NCBI GenBank assembly: GCA_018713215.1
Contig: DVFO01000009.1
Location: forward strand, 1-61,114
DNA length: 61,114 bases
Direction: 5' to 3'
Source of the DNA: Enterenecus faecium
Lineage (GTDB): Bacteria > Bacillota > Clostridia > Oscillospirales > Oscillospiraceae
Part shown: positions 33,933 through 41,770 of the stretch, one piece after another
Position numbering within the stretch: the first letter of the stretch is position 1
Layout: every line of letters starts with the position of its first letter
Made by a program: the position numbers and the translations under genes
The notes under the pieces: model-generated
The model's database searches: none
Told to the model about the DNA's origin: nothing
Seen by the model: only the letters and a program-made list of their open reading frames with translations

Positions 33933-34607
33933 TCACAGCAGGGTTTCCTCCTGTACCTTCAGCACAAACTGTCTGCCCTCCACGGTCAACAGGCCATCCC
34001 GCTGCATTTTGCTCAGCTCGTTGGACAGGGCACTTCGCTCCACATTGAGATAGTCCGCCAACTGCTGACGATTGAAAGGAATCGAGAAAGAAGGGCTTTT
34101 GTGCTGAGCTGCCTGGGCAGAGAGATAGGTCAGCAGTCGGCCCCGGATGGTCTTTGCAGTGGTAAAGGCAATTTTCCGGGAGAGGGCCAAATTCTTCTGG
34201 GCCGAGATAGACAGTAGGTTCTGCACCAGTCTCTGGTGGAATCCGCACCCATTGCTGCACACCTGGAGCATGTGGGGCGTCTCCAAAAAGAGGACGGTAC
34301 ACGGCTTTTCCGCCACCACGCTGACCATCAGCGGCTCGTCCGGGATGCAGGAGTAGGTCTCCGCAAACATCTGTCCCGGCTGCACAGAGTCCAACACGCT
34401 GGTATTGCCCCAGAAGTCATCCCGCTGAATGCAGACGCTGCCCTCCAGCACCATACCCATGGCGGTGACACATTCTCCAGCCCCATAGATCAGCTGTCCC
34501 TTGGAAAAGGATTGCTCCCTGCCGTGGAGACACCCCAGCATGGTGGTAATATCCTGGGGGGCTATTCCACGAAAGAGGGGAGTCTGGGCCAAAAACGTCA
34601 AATTCAT
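33933..34607 (-). CDS. Crp/Fnr-family transcriptional regulator (B)
   Basis: This 224-residue second Crp/Fnr-like regulator has a β-barrel effector domain and a C-terminal helix-turn-helix (FNRQQLADYLNVERSALSNELSKMQRDGLL). The recognition helix differs clearly from regulator A, so the two should bind different sites. It is divergent from gloA, with its own promoter TTGACG (34671-34666), 17-base spacer, TACAAT (34648-34643). GGGAGG precedes the ATG. Confidence 0.88.
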   Translation of the reverse strand: MNLTFLAQTPLFRGIAPQDITTMLGCLHGREQSFSKGQLIYGAGECVTAMGMVLEGSVCIQRDDFWGNTSVLDSVQPGQMFAETYSCIPDEPLMVSVVAEKPCTVLFLETPHMLQVCSNGCGFHQRLVQNLLSISAQKNLALSRKIAFTTAKTIRGRLLTYLSAQAAQHKSPSFSIPFNRQQLADYLNVERSALSNELSKMQRDGLLTVEGRQFVLKVQEETLL

Positions 34608-34676
34608 TGCAATTCCTCCCGGAGCTACGGATCATCCATTTCATTGTAAGGGGTATCACCTCTCCCGTCAACCATA

Positions 34677-34705
34677 TTGCAAGGCGACACAGGAGACGGT
34701 ATAAT
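34677..34705 (+). promoter_or_regulatory. gloA promoter
   Basis: TTGCAA (34677-34682), a 17-base spacer and TATAAT (34700-34705) precede the glyoxalase gene. It is back to back with the promoter of Crp/Fnr regulator B. Confidence 0.75.
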
Positions 34706-34742
34706 ATGGCTTGTCTATTTTACCTGGAGGAGTGACCCCTTA

Positions 34743-35107
34743 TGATTCATTTTCAGCACTTTAATTTTAACGTTTTGGACCTGGACAAGAGCCTGACCTT
34801 CTACAAAAATGCCCTGGACCTAGAGGTCGTACGGGAGTATGTCCCGGAGGATGGTTCTTTTAAACTGGTATATCTGGGAGACGGCAAGACTCCGTTTCAG
34901 CTGGAGCTAACTTGGCTGCGAGACCGCACCGATCCCTACAACCTGGGCGAGTGCGAGTTCCACCTGGCCTTTGTCACCGACGACTACGAGGGGCTCCACG
35001 CCCGGCACCAGGAGATGGGATGCATCTGCTACGAAAACCCCGACATGGGCATCTACTTTATCACCGACCCCGACGGGTACTGGATTGAGATCGTCCCCGA
35101 AAAGTAA
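34743..35107 (+). CDS. Glyoxalase I / VOC-family metalloenzyme
   Basis: This 121-residue single-module glyoxalase-type protein begins MIHFQHFNFNVLDLDKSLTFYKNAL and ends YFITDPDGYWIEIVPEK. The metal-ligand pattern (an N-terminal His, Glu in QLELTW, His in CEFHLAF, Glu in WIEIV) is complete. It is probably lactoylglutathione-lyase-like, detoxifying methylglyoxal, though thiol co-substrate use in this group is unknown. The ATG start lies at 34742-34743 with GGAGGAG upstream. Confidence 0.85.
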
Positions 35108-35124
35108 ACACAAAAAACATCACT

Positions 35125-35154
35125 GGGCCCGTTGCCGCATCTGGCAACGGGCCC
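35125..35154. terminator. Hairpin between gloA and the cotJC 3' part
   Basis: GGGCCCGTTGCC and GGCAACGGGCCC form a 12-bp stem with a six-base loop. A run of six T follows in the leftward direction, so it terminates cotJC and may also stop gloA transcripts. Confidence 0.75.
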
Positions 35155-35165
35155 AAGTTTCACTT

Positions 35166-35588
35166 TTATGATCTCTTTTGATCGAAGGCGGGGTTGGTGA
35201 GATAGACATTTTTCTGGTCCATCCGCTCCTTGGCCCGGTAAATGGCCTCGCCAAAGCGCTGGAAGTGGACGACCTCCCGCTCCCGCAGAAAACGGATGAC
35301 ATCGTTGACGTCGGGGTCATCCGACATACGCAGGATGTTGTCATAGGTCACACGGGCCTTCTGCTCCGCGGCCAGATCCTCGGTGAGGTCTGCGATGATA
35401 TCGCCCTTCACCCCAATCCCGGCGGCGTTCCAAGGGGAACCGGAGGCGGCCGTGGGATAGACGCTGGCAGTGTGGTCGATGAAGTAGGGGGCAAAGCCGC
35501 CTTCCCGCAGCTGCTCCTGGGTGAGATTTCGGGTGAGCTGATGGACAATGGTACCGATCATCTCCAGGTGTCCCAGTTCCTCTGTCCC
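35166..35588 (-). CDS. cotJC: cotJC 3' part (spore-coat manganese catalase, interrupted)
   Basis: The minus strand encodes GTEELGHLEMIGTIVHQLTRN... to the stop, the C-terminal two thirds of a CotJC/manganese-catalase. Metal ligands appear in EELGHLE and REVVHFQRF. There is no start codon upstream: in-frame codons run into the 19-bp end repeat of a mobile element and then a stop. Joined at the GG core to the 5' part at 42774-42956 it makes a continuous 201-residue protein. As it stands it cannot be translated from its normal start. Confidence 0.9.
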   Translation of the reverse strand, partial: GTEELGHLEMIGTIVHQLTRNLTQEQLREGGFAPYFIDHTASVYPTAASGSPWNAAGIGVKGDIIADLTEDLAAEQKARVTYDNILRMSDDPDVNDVIRFLREREVVHFQRFGEAIYRAKERMDQKNVYLTNPAFDQKRS

Positions 35589-35607
35589 TACAGAAGGGTC
35601 AAAATGA
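35589..35607 (+). repeat. Left end repeat (att half-site)
   Basis: TACAGAAGGGTCAAAATGA, preceded by the CC core at 35587-35588. It is identical to the reverse complement of 42753-42771. Confidence 0.93.
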
Positions 35608-35612
35608 CACCC

Positions 35613-36275
35613 TCACACCTTCAAATGAATGCTTCCCTTGGTATTACTCCCGGTGATGGTGACTTGATAGGAATCAGTTTGAGAAATCTCCAGATGGAAT
35701 TGGGAGGTATCCAGATCGTCATTCTGGTAGAGCGGGGTGCCATCGCTCCCTTCAATGGCGATCCCCAAGGTCCCTTCATCCACCTGCAGCGCCACATCCA
35801 ACACATCGCCGGACTGCAAACGCATGGTGTGAGTAAAGCTTCCGTTGAGGATGGAATAGTCCAGAGCGATCTCATCGGGATTCAATAGACTGCTTCCATT
35901 AAACCGCGCCCCACTGTTCAGCAGTTCCTCCCAGGAAAGACCGCCCCAACCGCCGCCAAAGAAGAAATTGAGGTCGGGTACCTCCGAAGTCTGTTCCGTC
36001 TCCTCTGGAATCACCGAAGCTTGCGGCTTCTCGGTCCTCTCTGGCACAGAGTCCGTTGCCAGAGGAGGCGGGTCATCCACAGCGGCAGTTTGGCAGGATA
36101 CCAGAGAGCCGCTGAGCACCACTCCAGCGCACACCAGGCCCAGCACCGCCAGGGGAGGCCGTTTCTTCTTCCACTGAAACAGACTGCGCAGACGCAATCC
36201 CATCTCCTTTGCCGTTGGAGAAAAGGGCGTGGTAAAGGGAGAATGAGGTGGAACCGGATGCTTGTTCTTCTTCAT
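35613..36275 (-). CDS. Putative membrane-anchored or lipoprotein, unknown function
   Basis: This 220-residue protein is not recognised. A basic N-terminus is followed by a hydrophobic segment (PLAVLGLVCAGVVLSGSLVSC, about residues 41-61) ending in a lipobox-like LVSC. Then comes an acidic Pro/Glu linker and a Gly/Trp-rich patch (FFFGGGWGGLSWEELL). The C-terminal domain looks β-rich (SGDVLDVALQVDEGTLGIAIEGSDG). It is the last gene of the BlaI-M56 operon inside the cotJC element, so it is probably an extracellular protein made on a cell-wall signal. It ends six bases inside the left end repeat. Confidence 0.6.
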   Translation of the reverse strand: MKKNKHPVPPHSPFTTPFSPTAKEMGLRLRSLFQWKKKRPPLAVLGLVCAGVVLSGSLVSCQTAAVDDPPPLATDSVPERTEKPQASVIPEETEQTSEVPDLNFFFGGGWGGLSWEELLNSGARFNGSSLLNPDEIALDYSILNGSFTHTMRLQSGDVLDVALQVDEGTLGIAIEGSDGTPLYQNDDLDTSQFHLEISQTDSYQVTITGSNTKGSIHLKV

Positions 36276-36290
36276 AGCTTCAAACTCCTT

Positions 36291-36992
36291 TCACACGCCG
36301 CCCCAGGCCACCAGAACCTCTTGGGGCACACAGGAAGCGTCAAAACGAAAGTGAGCCTCCACTGGAGACCGCCCCAGATAATCCTCTTCCCGGCGGAATT
36401 GACCTGCATTGTGCAGAATATAGGGTTGGCCGCTGCGGTTGCGAAGGTCGGATACCACTCCGATGTGTTTGCCCTCGTTGAAGATCACAATGTCACCGGG
36501 CTGCCACTGGTCAAGATCTGTGATATCACAGGTCAACTCCAGAGCGTAAGCCTGGAAGAAGGCCCATAGATTTTTCACCCTGCGAAAATCAATGTTGGCA
36601 TCCTGATATTGAATGTCTGGATAGCGGTCCGGGTATTGGCGCACGTCCTGGTCCACCATATCCCGCAGAGAATAGCCCGCCTGCCGGAATGCCCGCCAAA
36701 CCATATCGGTACACACCCCTATGTCCTCCGGTGGATACCCTCCGGCGTAATATCTGCCGTCATAGGTGGGGTGGTTCTCTGCGTCTTGCTTGGCGCCCAG
36801 CAGAAAATCCGTGTAGTCATCCACGCCGTTGTGGTTATAGTCTTGGGAGCTGTACACCACGTCAATGCCGAAGTGTTGGGAGGAGTAAGTCCGCTTGGGC
36901 AAAATCCCGTAATATTGCAGCACCCAGACCACAATCAACACCAAAACTCCTACACTCGCCAGAATCATCACCCAGGTTCTTCTCTTGTGCAT
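36291..36992 (-). CDS. DUF1287-type putative cell-wall amidase
   Basis: This 233-residue protein has an N-terminal membrane anchor (about residues 7-28), then an NlpC/P60-like domain of the DUF1287 type. The visible core contains DIGVCTDMVWRAFRQAGY (Cys nucleophile), WQPGDIVIFNEGKHIGVVSD (His) and LHNAGQ. Such proteins act outside the membrane, probably on peptidoglycan. Its place after blaI-M56 fits a wall-stress operon. GGGAGGGATGGGAG precedes the ATG. Confidence 0.75.
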   Translation of the reverse strand: MHKRRTWVMILASVGVLVLIVVWVLQYYGILPKRTYSSQHFGIDVVYSSQDYNHNGVDDYTDFLLGAKQDAENHPTYDGRYYAGGYPPEDIGVCTDMVWRAFRQAGYSLRDMVDQDVRQYPDRYPDIQYQDANIDFRRVKNLWAFFQAYALELTCDITDLDQWQPGDIVIFNEGKHIGVVSDLRNRSGQPYILHNAGQFRREEDYLGRSPVEAHFRFDASCVPQEVLVAWGGV

Positions 36993-37007
36993 CTCCCATC
37001 CCTCCCA

Positions 37008-37844
37008 TCATGTTTGCCGATGGACTCTGGCTGCCGCCTGGAGGATGGTCTCTCCATAAGCCAAACGCTCCTCTTCTGGCAGCACGGTCAGGGCAGCCTC
37101 ATCACAGGCCAGTTCAATGTCTCGGTCCACCTGACGCACCATCAGCCACATCACCGGATTGAACCAGTGCACCGAAACTGTCAGCATCACCAACGCTTTC
37201 AGCCAGATATCTCTGCGGCGGTAGTGAATCAGCTCGTGAAGCAGGGCATAGTCCAATCCGTCCTCCGGCGATGCATCTTGGGGTAACATCAGGACAGGGG
37301 CCACCAGCCCTGTCAACATAGGTACCTCCAGCCCGGGGCACACCAACAGCTTGGGCAAATGCTTGAGGTTTAGCCGCTGGGCCTGTGCCGCATATCGGCA
37401 GCACACCTCTTCCCGGGTCTCCACCGATGCCCAGCGTCTCAGATAGCGGCGTAGCCTCATGTGGGCCACCCCGCTCCATACGAGAACTCCGCACATGCCT
37501 AACAGCCACACCCCACTTACGATGTGAGACAAGGTAGGCGCTGGCGCTTCTTCCTTTCCATCGGGACGCAGAGGGGAAGAGGTTCCCTCATCCGGAGTAA
37601 CTGAGGGGGCAGCGGATACCGCCACTGGGCGGTCCATCTGGGGCACGGTCATCTGAACCGGGGCTTGGACCTGGGGTACTAGGGGCAACAAAATGATCAG
37701 ACGTAGACACAGCAGCGCCCAAATCACACACCGCCACTTGGCCGCATATCTGGCCCGGGTAGCTCGTGCCACTCCCATGAGAATCAGCGCCACCACGCCG
37801 CCCCCCAGGGACAGGGTAACTAGATCCATCAAAATCTCATCCAT
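37008..37844 (-). CDS. M56-family membrane metallopeptidase (BlaR1-like, short)
   Basis: This 278-residue protein has N-terminal membrane helices, a Pro-rich extracellular stretch (about 70-105) and the zinc motif HELIHYRRRD with a later DEAAL. BlaR1/MecR1-type peptidases sense wall stress and lead to cleavage of the partner BlaI repressor. This copy stops soon after the peptidase domain and has no penicillin-binding sensor domain, so the signal must be sensed another way. The ATG at 37844 overlaps the blaI stop; a GTG at 37856 is also possible. Confidence 0.8.
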   Translation of the reverse strand: MDEILMDLVTLSLGGGVVALILMGVARATRARYAAKWRCVIWALLCLRLIILLPLVPQVQAPVQMTVPQMDRPVAVSAAPSVTPDEGTSSPLRPDGKEEAPAPTLSHIVSGVWLLGMCGVLVWSGVAHMRLRRYLRRWASVETREEVCCRYAAQAQRLNLKHLPKLLVCPGLEVPMLTGLVAPVLMLPQDASPEDGLDYALLHELIHYRRRDIWLKALVMLTVSVHWFNPVMWLMVRQVDRDIELACDEAALTVLPEEERLAYGETILQAAARVHRQT

Positions 37845-38211
37845 GGTCCCCTCCACCCAATTGGTCCAGGAGCGACCGGAGGTCCTCCACCTCCTGTTTC
37901 GTCATCCCCCCCTTGGCCAGTGCGGCCACAAATTTGCGGGGGGAGCCGTCATACAGTTTGGAGAGAATGGAATGGCTGTCAAAGGTGAGGTATTCCTCCC
38001 GACTCACCAGAGGCGTGTAGCGGTTGAGCTTTCCGTCCCGTCTGGCGCTGACAAACCCCTTTTCCGTCAAACGAGTCAGGTACGTGTTCACCGTGTTGGA
38101 GGCCAACCCCAGGGGCGCCAAGGTCTCCTCCAGCTGCGCCCGGGAGGCATCACCTCCGCAGGCCCACAGGGCCTTCATCACTTCCAGCTCGCTGTCTGGC
38201 AAATGCTTCAT
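37837..38211 (-). CDS. BlaI/MecI/CopY-family repressor
   Basis: This 124-residue winged-helix repressor has SELEVMKALWACGG, the recognition helix ASNTVNTYLTRLTEKGFV and a C-terminal dimer helix. It is paired with the M56 peptidase that should inactivate it. A 40-bp dyad covers its own promoter. It probably controls the four minus-strand genes of the cotJC element. Confidence 0.9.
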   Translation of the reverse strand: MKHLPDSELEVMKALWACGGDASRAQLEETLAPLGLASNTVNTYLTRLTEKGFVSARRDGKLNRYTPLVSREEYLTFDSHSILSKLYDGSPRKFVAALAKGGMTKQEVEDLRSLLDQLGGGDHG

Positions 38212-38221
38212 GGTATCACCA

Positions 38222-38274
38222 ACTTCATATGTAGTAGTTAATTATATACTACACTTGAAGTAGATAGTTGTCAA
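38222..38274 (-). promoter_or_regulatory. blaI promoter and dyad operator
   Basis: Minus-strand TTGACA (38274-38269), 17-base spacer, TAGTAT (38251-38246). Overlapping it is a dyad whose arms, ACTTCATATGTAGTA and the complement of TACTACACTTGAAGT, match at 13 of 15 positions. The TGTAGTA/TACTACA core is typical of BlaI-family operators. This supports autoregulation. Confidence 0.75.
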
Positions 38275-38332
38275 GGGATTTTTGCCCACCCGTCTCCGTA
38301 TACATGAAGCCAAGAGGGAGGAGGGGAGACAC

Positions 38333-38524
38333 ATGAAGCCCAGATTTGCAACTCTGTATGAAATTCAAGATGCCCGCCCTGTCTCACCGGAGACAGACCC
38401 GGCTTTTTTTCAGATGCTCCGCACCGGTCTGCTTCTGGCCCTAGGTGAACAGGGGATATTGGAGCGGGAGCAGTTAGACCTGGCCTTGGAGCGGTTAAGC
38501 CAAGAGAAAGGCAAGCAGCCATGA
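38333..38524 (+). CDS. Small conserved-looking ORF coupled to the recombinase
   Basis: This 63-residue acidic protein (MKPRFATLYEIQDARPVSPETDP...LERLSQEKGKQP) is not recognised. GAGGAGGGGAG lies just before the ATG at 38333, and its TGA overlaps the recombinase ATG by four bases. Small ORFs of this kind often precede large serine recombinases. A role as a recombination directionality factor is possible but untested. Confidence 0.65.
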   Translation: MKPRFATLYEIQDARPVSPETDPAFFQMLRTGLLLALGEQGILEREQLDLALERLSQEKGKQP

Positions 38525-40725
38525 TTTCTGTGGCCAGCTATTGCCGGGTCTCCACGGACAAGGAGGACCAGGCAAACTCCTTTGCCGCCCAGCAGCGCTA
38601 TTTTTCCCAGTACATCCGCCAGCACCCCCAGTGGGAGCTGTATCGCATCTATGCCGACGAGGGTATCACAGGAACCTGCATCAAACGGCGGGCAGCCTTT
38701 CAGCGGATGATTCAGGACGCCCAGGACGGGAAATTTCGCATCATTCTCACCAAGGAAGTCAGCCGTTTTTCCCGCAATCTATTGGACACCATCGCCTATA
38801 CCAGGAAGCTCAAGGCCCTGGGTGTCTCCGTCATTTTTCTTACCGACGGCATCAACACCATGGACCCGGACGCAGAGCTGCGGCTGTCCATTATGGCCTC
38901 CATTGCCCAGGAGGAGAGCCGAAGGACCTCGGCCCGGGTGAAATGGGGACAGACCCGGCAGATGGAGCTGGGGGTGGTATTCGGGCGGTCCATGCTGGGA
39001 TATGACGTGAAAGATGGCGTACTCTCCATCAACCCAGAGGGAGCCCGTCTGGTGCAGCGTATTTTCCACCTTTATGGAGTGGAAAAACTGAGTACCACAC
39101 AAATCGCCCGGATGCTGGAGCAGGAGGGCGTGCGCACCTGTTCTGGGAACTCCCATTGGAGCAGCAGCCACTTGGTGAAGCTCTTAAAAAATGAAAAGTA
39201 TGTGGGGGACCTGGTGCAGAAAAAGACCTACACTCCCGATTATCTCAGCCATGCCAAACGGCAAAACCACGGAGAAGAGCCGATGATCACCCTGATAGAC
39301 CATCACGTTCCCATCATCTCCCGGGAGCTGTGGAATACCGTACAACAGGAGTTAGCACAGCGCAGCAAGCACACCTCACAAAGCCGATCGGTGCACTATG
39401 CCCTGTCCGGCAAGATCAAATGTGGGGTATGCGGCGCCACCTTCGTAGCCCGGCGGCGCAAGCGCCCGGACGGAAGTGTCACCCTCCGGTGGAGCTGCGC
39501 CTCATCTGTCCGTGGAGGGTGTAAGATTGCCCGCATGCTCCGGGACGATGATGCCAGACAGATGTTCCGTCAAGCCCTATGTGCTTTGGAGTTGAACCCA
39601 TTCAGCCTACGTACCCCCATCTCTCATCTGCTCCATGGAGACAGCCCCAACAGGGAACAGATAGAGCGGGAACAATTGCGCATCTTGGACCGGAAAGCCG
39701 TTCTTCTGGACGCCTACGCCTCCGGGCATATCACCAAGGAGGAACTGGCCCTCATGAAAGAGACGTATGACCGAAAACTCACCAGCCTGGAACAGCGGTT
39801 GCAGGCACCTTCGTCAGGCACCATTCCAGAGGAGGCAGTGGAGCACATCCTCCAACACCCAGAGGCAAGTGACGCCCTATGTAAGCTGCTGGTGGAAGAA
39901 ATTATAGTCTGTCCCCAACGGATTGTGGAACTAAAGCTGTGTCATCTCCCCATGAGGTTCCGATTTCGAGACGGAACGCCGCTTGCCAGCGGGCAGGAAA
40001 AAGACTATACTAATGGTATCCTCAGCAAAGGAGGGGCCACCGTGGACACTCCCATTGTGCAGCGCCTGTTCTCCCTGCAAGATCTGGCCTATCAGAAGTT
40101 TCAGTGTAAGCTCATGCCCACCGTCAACCCAGACGTGGTCATCGGTGTACGCATGCCTGAACTCCGCCGACTGGCAAAGCAATTACGGGGCACTCCTGAC
40201 GCGAAACACTTTCTCAAGCAGCTCCCCCACACCTACTATGAGGAAAACAACCTCCACGGCCTGTTGCTGTGTGAGCACAGGGGATATGAGGAGACCGTAG
40301 AGGCCCTGAACCGTTTTCTCCCCTATGTAGACAACTGGGCCACCTGTGATCTGCTCAGCCCCAAGGCCTTTGGAAAACACCCGGAGGCTTTGCCCCGCCA
40401 GGCGTGGACCTGGATGCAATCCCACCACACCTATACCGTGCGCTTTGGCCTGGGCGTTCTGTTGCGTTTCTACCTGGATAGCTATTTTTCACCAGAGTAC
40501 CTGGATTGGGCCGCAGAGGTGAGAGCAGAGGACTACTATGTCCAAATGATGGTGGCGTGGTACTTTGCAGAGGCCCTGGTAAAGCAGCCGGACGCCGCCT
40601 TACCATATCTCATCCAACACCGACTCTCCCCCTGGATTCACAACAAGACCATCCAAAAGGCCACGGAGAGTTTTCGCATTGACCCGGAACAGAAGGTATT
40701 TTTGCGCTCTCTACGGGTTAAATAA
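38521..40725 (+). CDS. Large serine recombinase fused in frame to an AlkD-like domain
   Basis: This is a 734-codon frame. Residues 1-150 are the resolvase catalytic domain (SYCRVSTDKEDQ with nucleophile Ser11; FSRNLLDTIAY). About 155-260 is the recombinase domain, about 290-340 a zinc ribbon (CGVC...SCAS...GGC), and about 390-450 a helical region. From about 508 it becomes a DNA-alkylation-repair HEAT-repeat protein (AlkD-like; VDNWATCD). No stop separates the parts. A GTG at 40042 with AAAGGAGG seven bases before it could start the AlkD-like part separately, so this may be two genes made continuous by loss of a stop. The recombinase should excise the element. Confidence 0.85.
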   Translation: MISVASYCRVSTDKEDQANSFAAQQRYFSQYIRQHPQWELYRIYADEGITGTCIKRRAAFQRMIQDAQDGKFRIILTKEVSRFSRNLLDTIAYTRKLKALGVSVIFLTDGINTMDPDAELRLSIMASIAQEESRRTSARVKWGQTRQMELGVVFGRSMLGYDVKDGVLSINPEGARLVQRIFHLYGVEKLSTTQIARMLEQEGVRTCSGNSHWSSSHLVKLLKNEKYVGDLVQKKTYTPDYLSHAKRQNHGEEPMITLIDHHVPIISRELWNTVQQELAQRSKHTSQSRSVHYALSGKIKCGVCGATFVARRRKRPDGSVTLRWSCASSVRGGCKIARMLRDDDARQMFRQALCALELNPFSLRTPISHLLHGDSPNREQIEREQLRILDRKAVLLDAYASGHITKEELALMKETYDRKLTSLEQRLQAPSSGTIPEEAVEHILQHPEASDALCKLLVEEIIVCPQRIVELKLCHLPMRFRFRDGTPLASGQEKDYTNGILSKGGATVDTPIVQRLFSLQDLAYQKFQCKLMPTVNPDVVIGVRMPELRRLAKQLRGTPDAKHFLKQLPHTYYEENNLHGLLLCEHRGYEETVEALNRFLPYVDNWATCDLLSPKAFGKHPEALPRQAWTWMQSHHTYTVRFGLGVLLRFYLDSYFSPEYLDWAAEVRAEDYYVQMMVAWYFAEALVKQPDAALPYLIQHRLSPWIHNKTIQKATESFRIDPEQKVFLRSLRVK

Positions 40726-40759
40726 ATCTGTATATCAAATACCGAGAGGAGTTTTTATC

Positions 40760-41176
40760 ATGAGAATTGCAGTTACCTATGAGAACGGACAGATTTATCA
40801 GCATTTCGGACACACCAAGCAATTTAAAGTATACGACATCGTAGATGGAGCCGTGGCGAGCACCCAGATCGTGGACACCAACGGCAGCGGGCATGGGGCC
40901 CTGGCTGGATTCCTCGGCAACCTGCATGTGGATGCCGTCATCTGCGGCGGCATCGGCGGAGGCGCTCAAAATGCCTTGTCCAACGCCAACATTCAGCTCT
41001 ACGGCGGCGTCTCTGGTGAAGCCGATCAGGCAGTAGAGGCACTGTTGGCCCAGACCTTGAACTACAACCCCGATGTCAAGTGCAGCCACCACGGGGAGCA
41101 CCATCACCATGACCACACCTGTGGTGACCATAGCTGTGGCGGTCATGACCACGGAGGCCACTGCTCCCATGAATAA
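40760..41176 (+). CDS. NifX/NifB-C-terminal-like protein with His/Cys tail
   Basis: This 138-residue protein has a dinitrogenase iron-molybdenum-cofactor-type fold (MRIAVTYENGQIYQHFGHTKQFKVYDI ... DAVICGGIGGGAQNAL). The last 30 residues are a metal-binding tail rich in His and Cys (HHGEHHHHDHTCGDHSCGGHDHGG). Such small proteins are common in anaerobes without nitrogenase; their role may be metal-cluster handling. GAGAGGAG precedes the ATG at 40760. It overlaps ogt by eight bases. Confidence 0.82.
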   Translation: MRIAVTYENGQIYQHFGHTKQFKVYDIVDGAVASTQIVDTNGSGHGALAGFLGNLHVDAVICGGIGGGAQNALSNANIQLYGGVSGEADQAVEALLAQTLNYNPDVKCSHHGEHHHHDHTCGDHSCGGHDHGGHCSHE

Positions 41177-41651
41177 GCGGAAAGCAGCAGAGATTTTCGC
41201 TGTATACACCTTCCCATGTGGCACTTTTCGAGTGGAGCAGGCCGGGGACTGTATCGTCTCTATCTCCGCTGTGCAAGGTCCTGTTCTGGACTATGGCACC
41301 CCCACACCGCTGACCCGGCAACTGGCCAGCCAAATGGAGGAATACTTTCAGGGTAAACGCAAGGTCTTTGACATTCCGCACATTCTTCACGGCACTCCGT
41401 TTCAGGAGCGGGTCTGGCAGGCTCTATGCCGCATTCCATACGGCCAGACACGGAGCTACCGGGACATCGCCAAAGAAATTGGCCAGCCCAAAGCCTACCG
41501 AGCCGTAGGCATGGCCAACCACCGAAATCCCATGATGCTGGTGGTACCTTGCCACCGAGTCATTGGGGCAGACGGCTCCTTGGGCGGTTACGCCGGAGGG
41601 CTAGAACTAAAGCGATTCCTTCTATCTCTGGAACAAAACCATACTTCATGA
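41169..41651 (+). CDS. ogt: Methylated-DNA--protein-cysteine methyltransferase
   Basis: This 160-residue suicide repair protein removes O6-alkyl groups from guanine. The active-site motif VVPCHRVIG holds the acceptor Cys128. IPYGQTRSYRDIA and the RAVGMAN arginine finger are also present. The ATG at 41169 lies inside the previous gene. With the AlkD-like domain just upstream it makes a small alkylation-repair set inside the mobile element. Confidence 0.94.
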   Translation: MNKRKAAEIFAVYTFPCGTFRVEQAGDCIVSISAVQGPVLDYGTPTPLTRQLASQMEEYFQGKRKVFDIPHILHGTPFQERVWQALCRIPYGQTRSYRDIAKEIGQPKAYRAVGMANHRNPMMLVVPCHRVIGADGSLGGYAGGLELKRFLLSLEQNHTS

Positions 41652-41770
41652 TTGAAAAGCAGCGGTAAGTCCTGGCTTATCGCTGCTGTTATTCACAGTT
41701 TGTTTCTGGACAACGGTGGCCAAATGAGATACACTGTGGCTACTTAAATAGAAAGGGGGAAGATTCCCCA

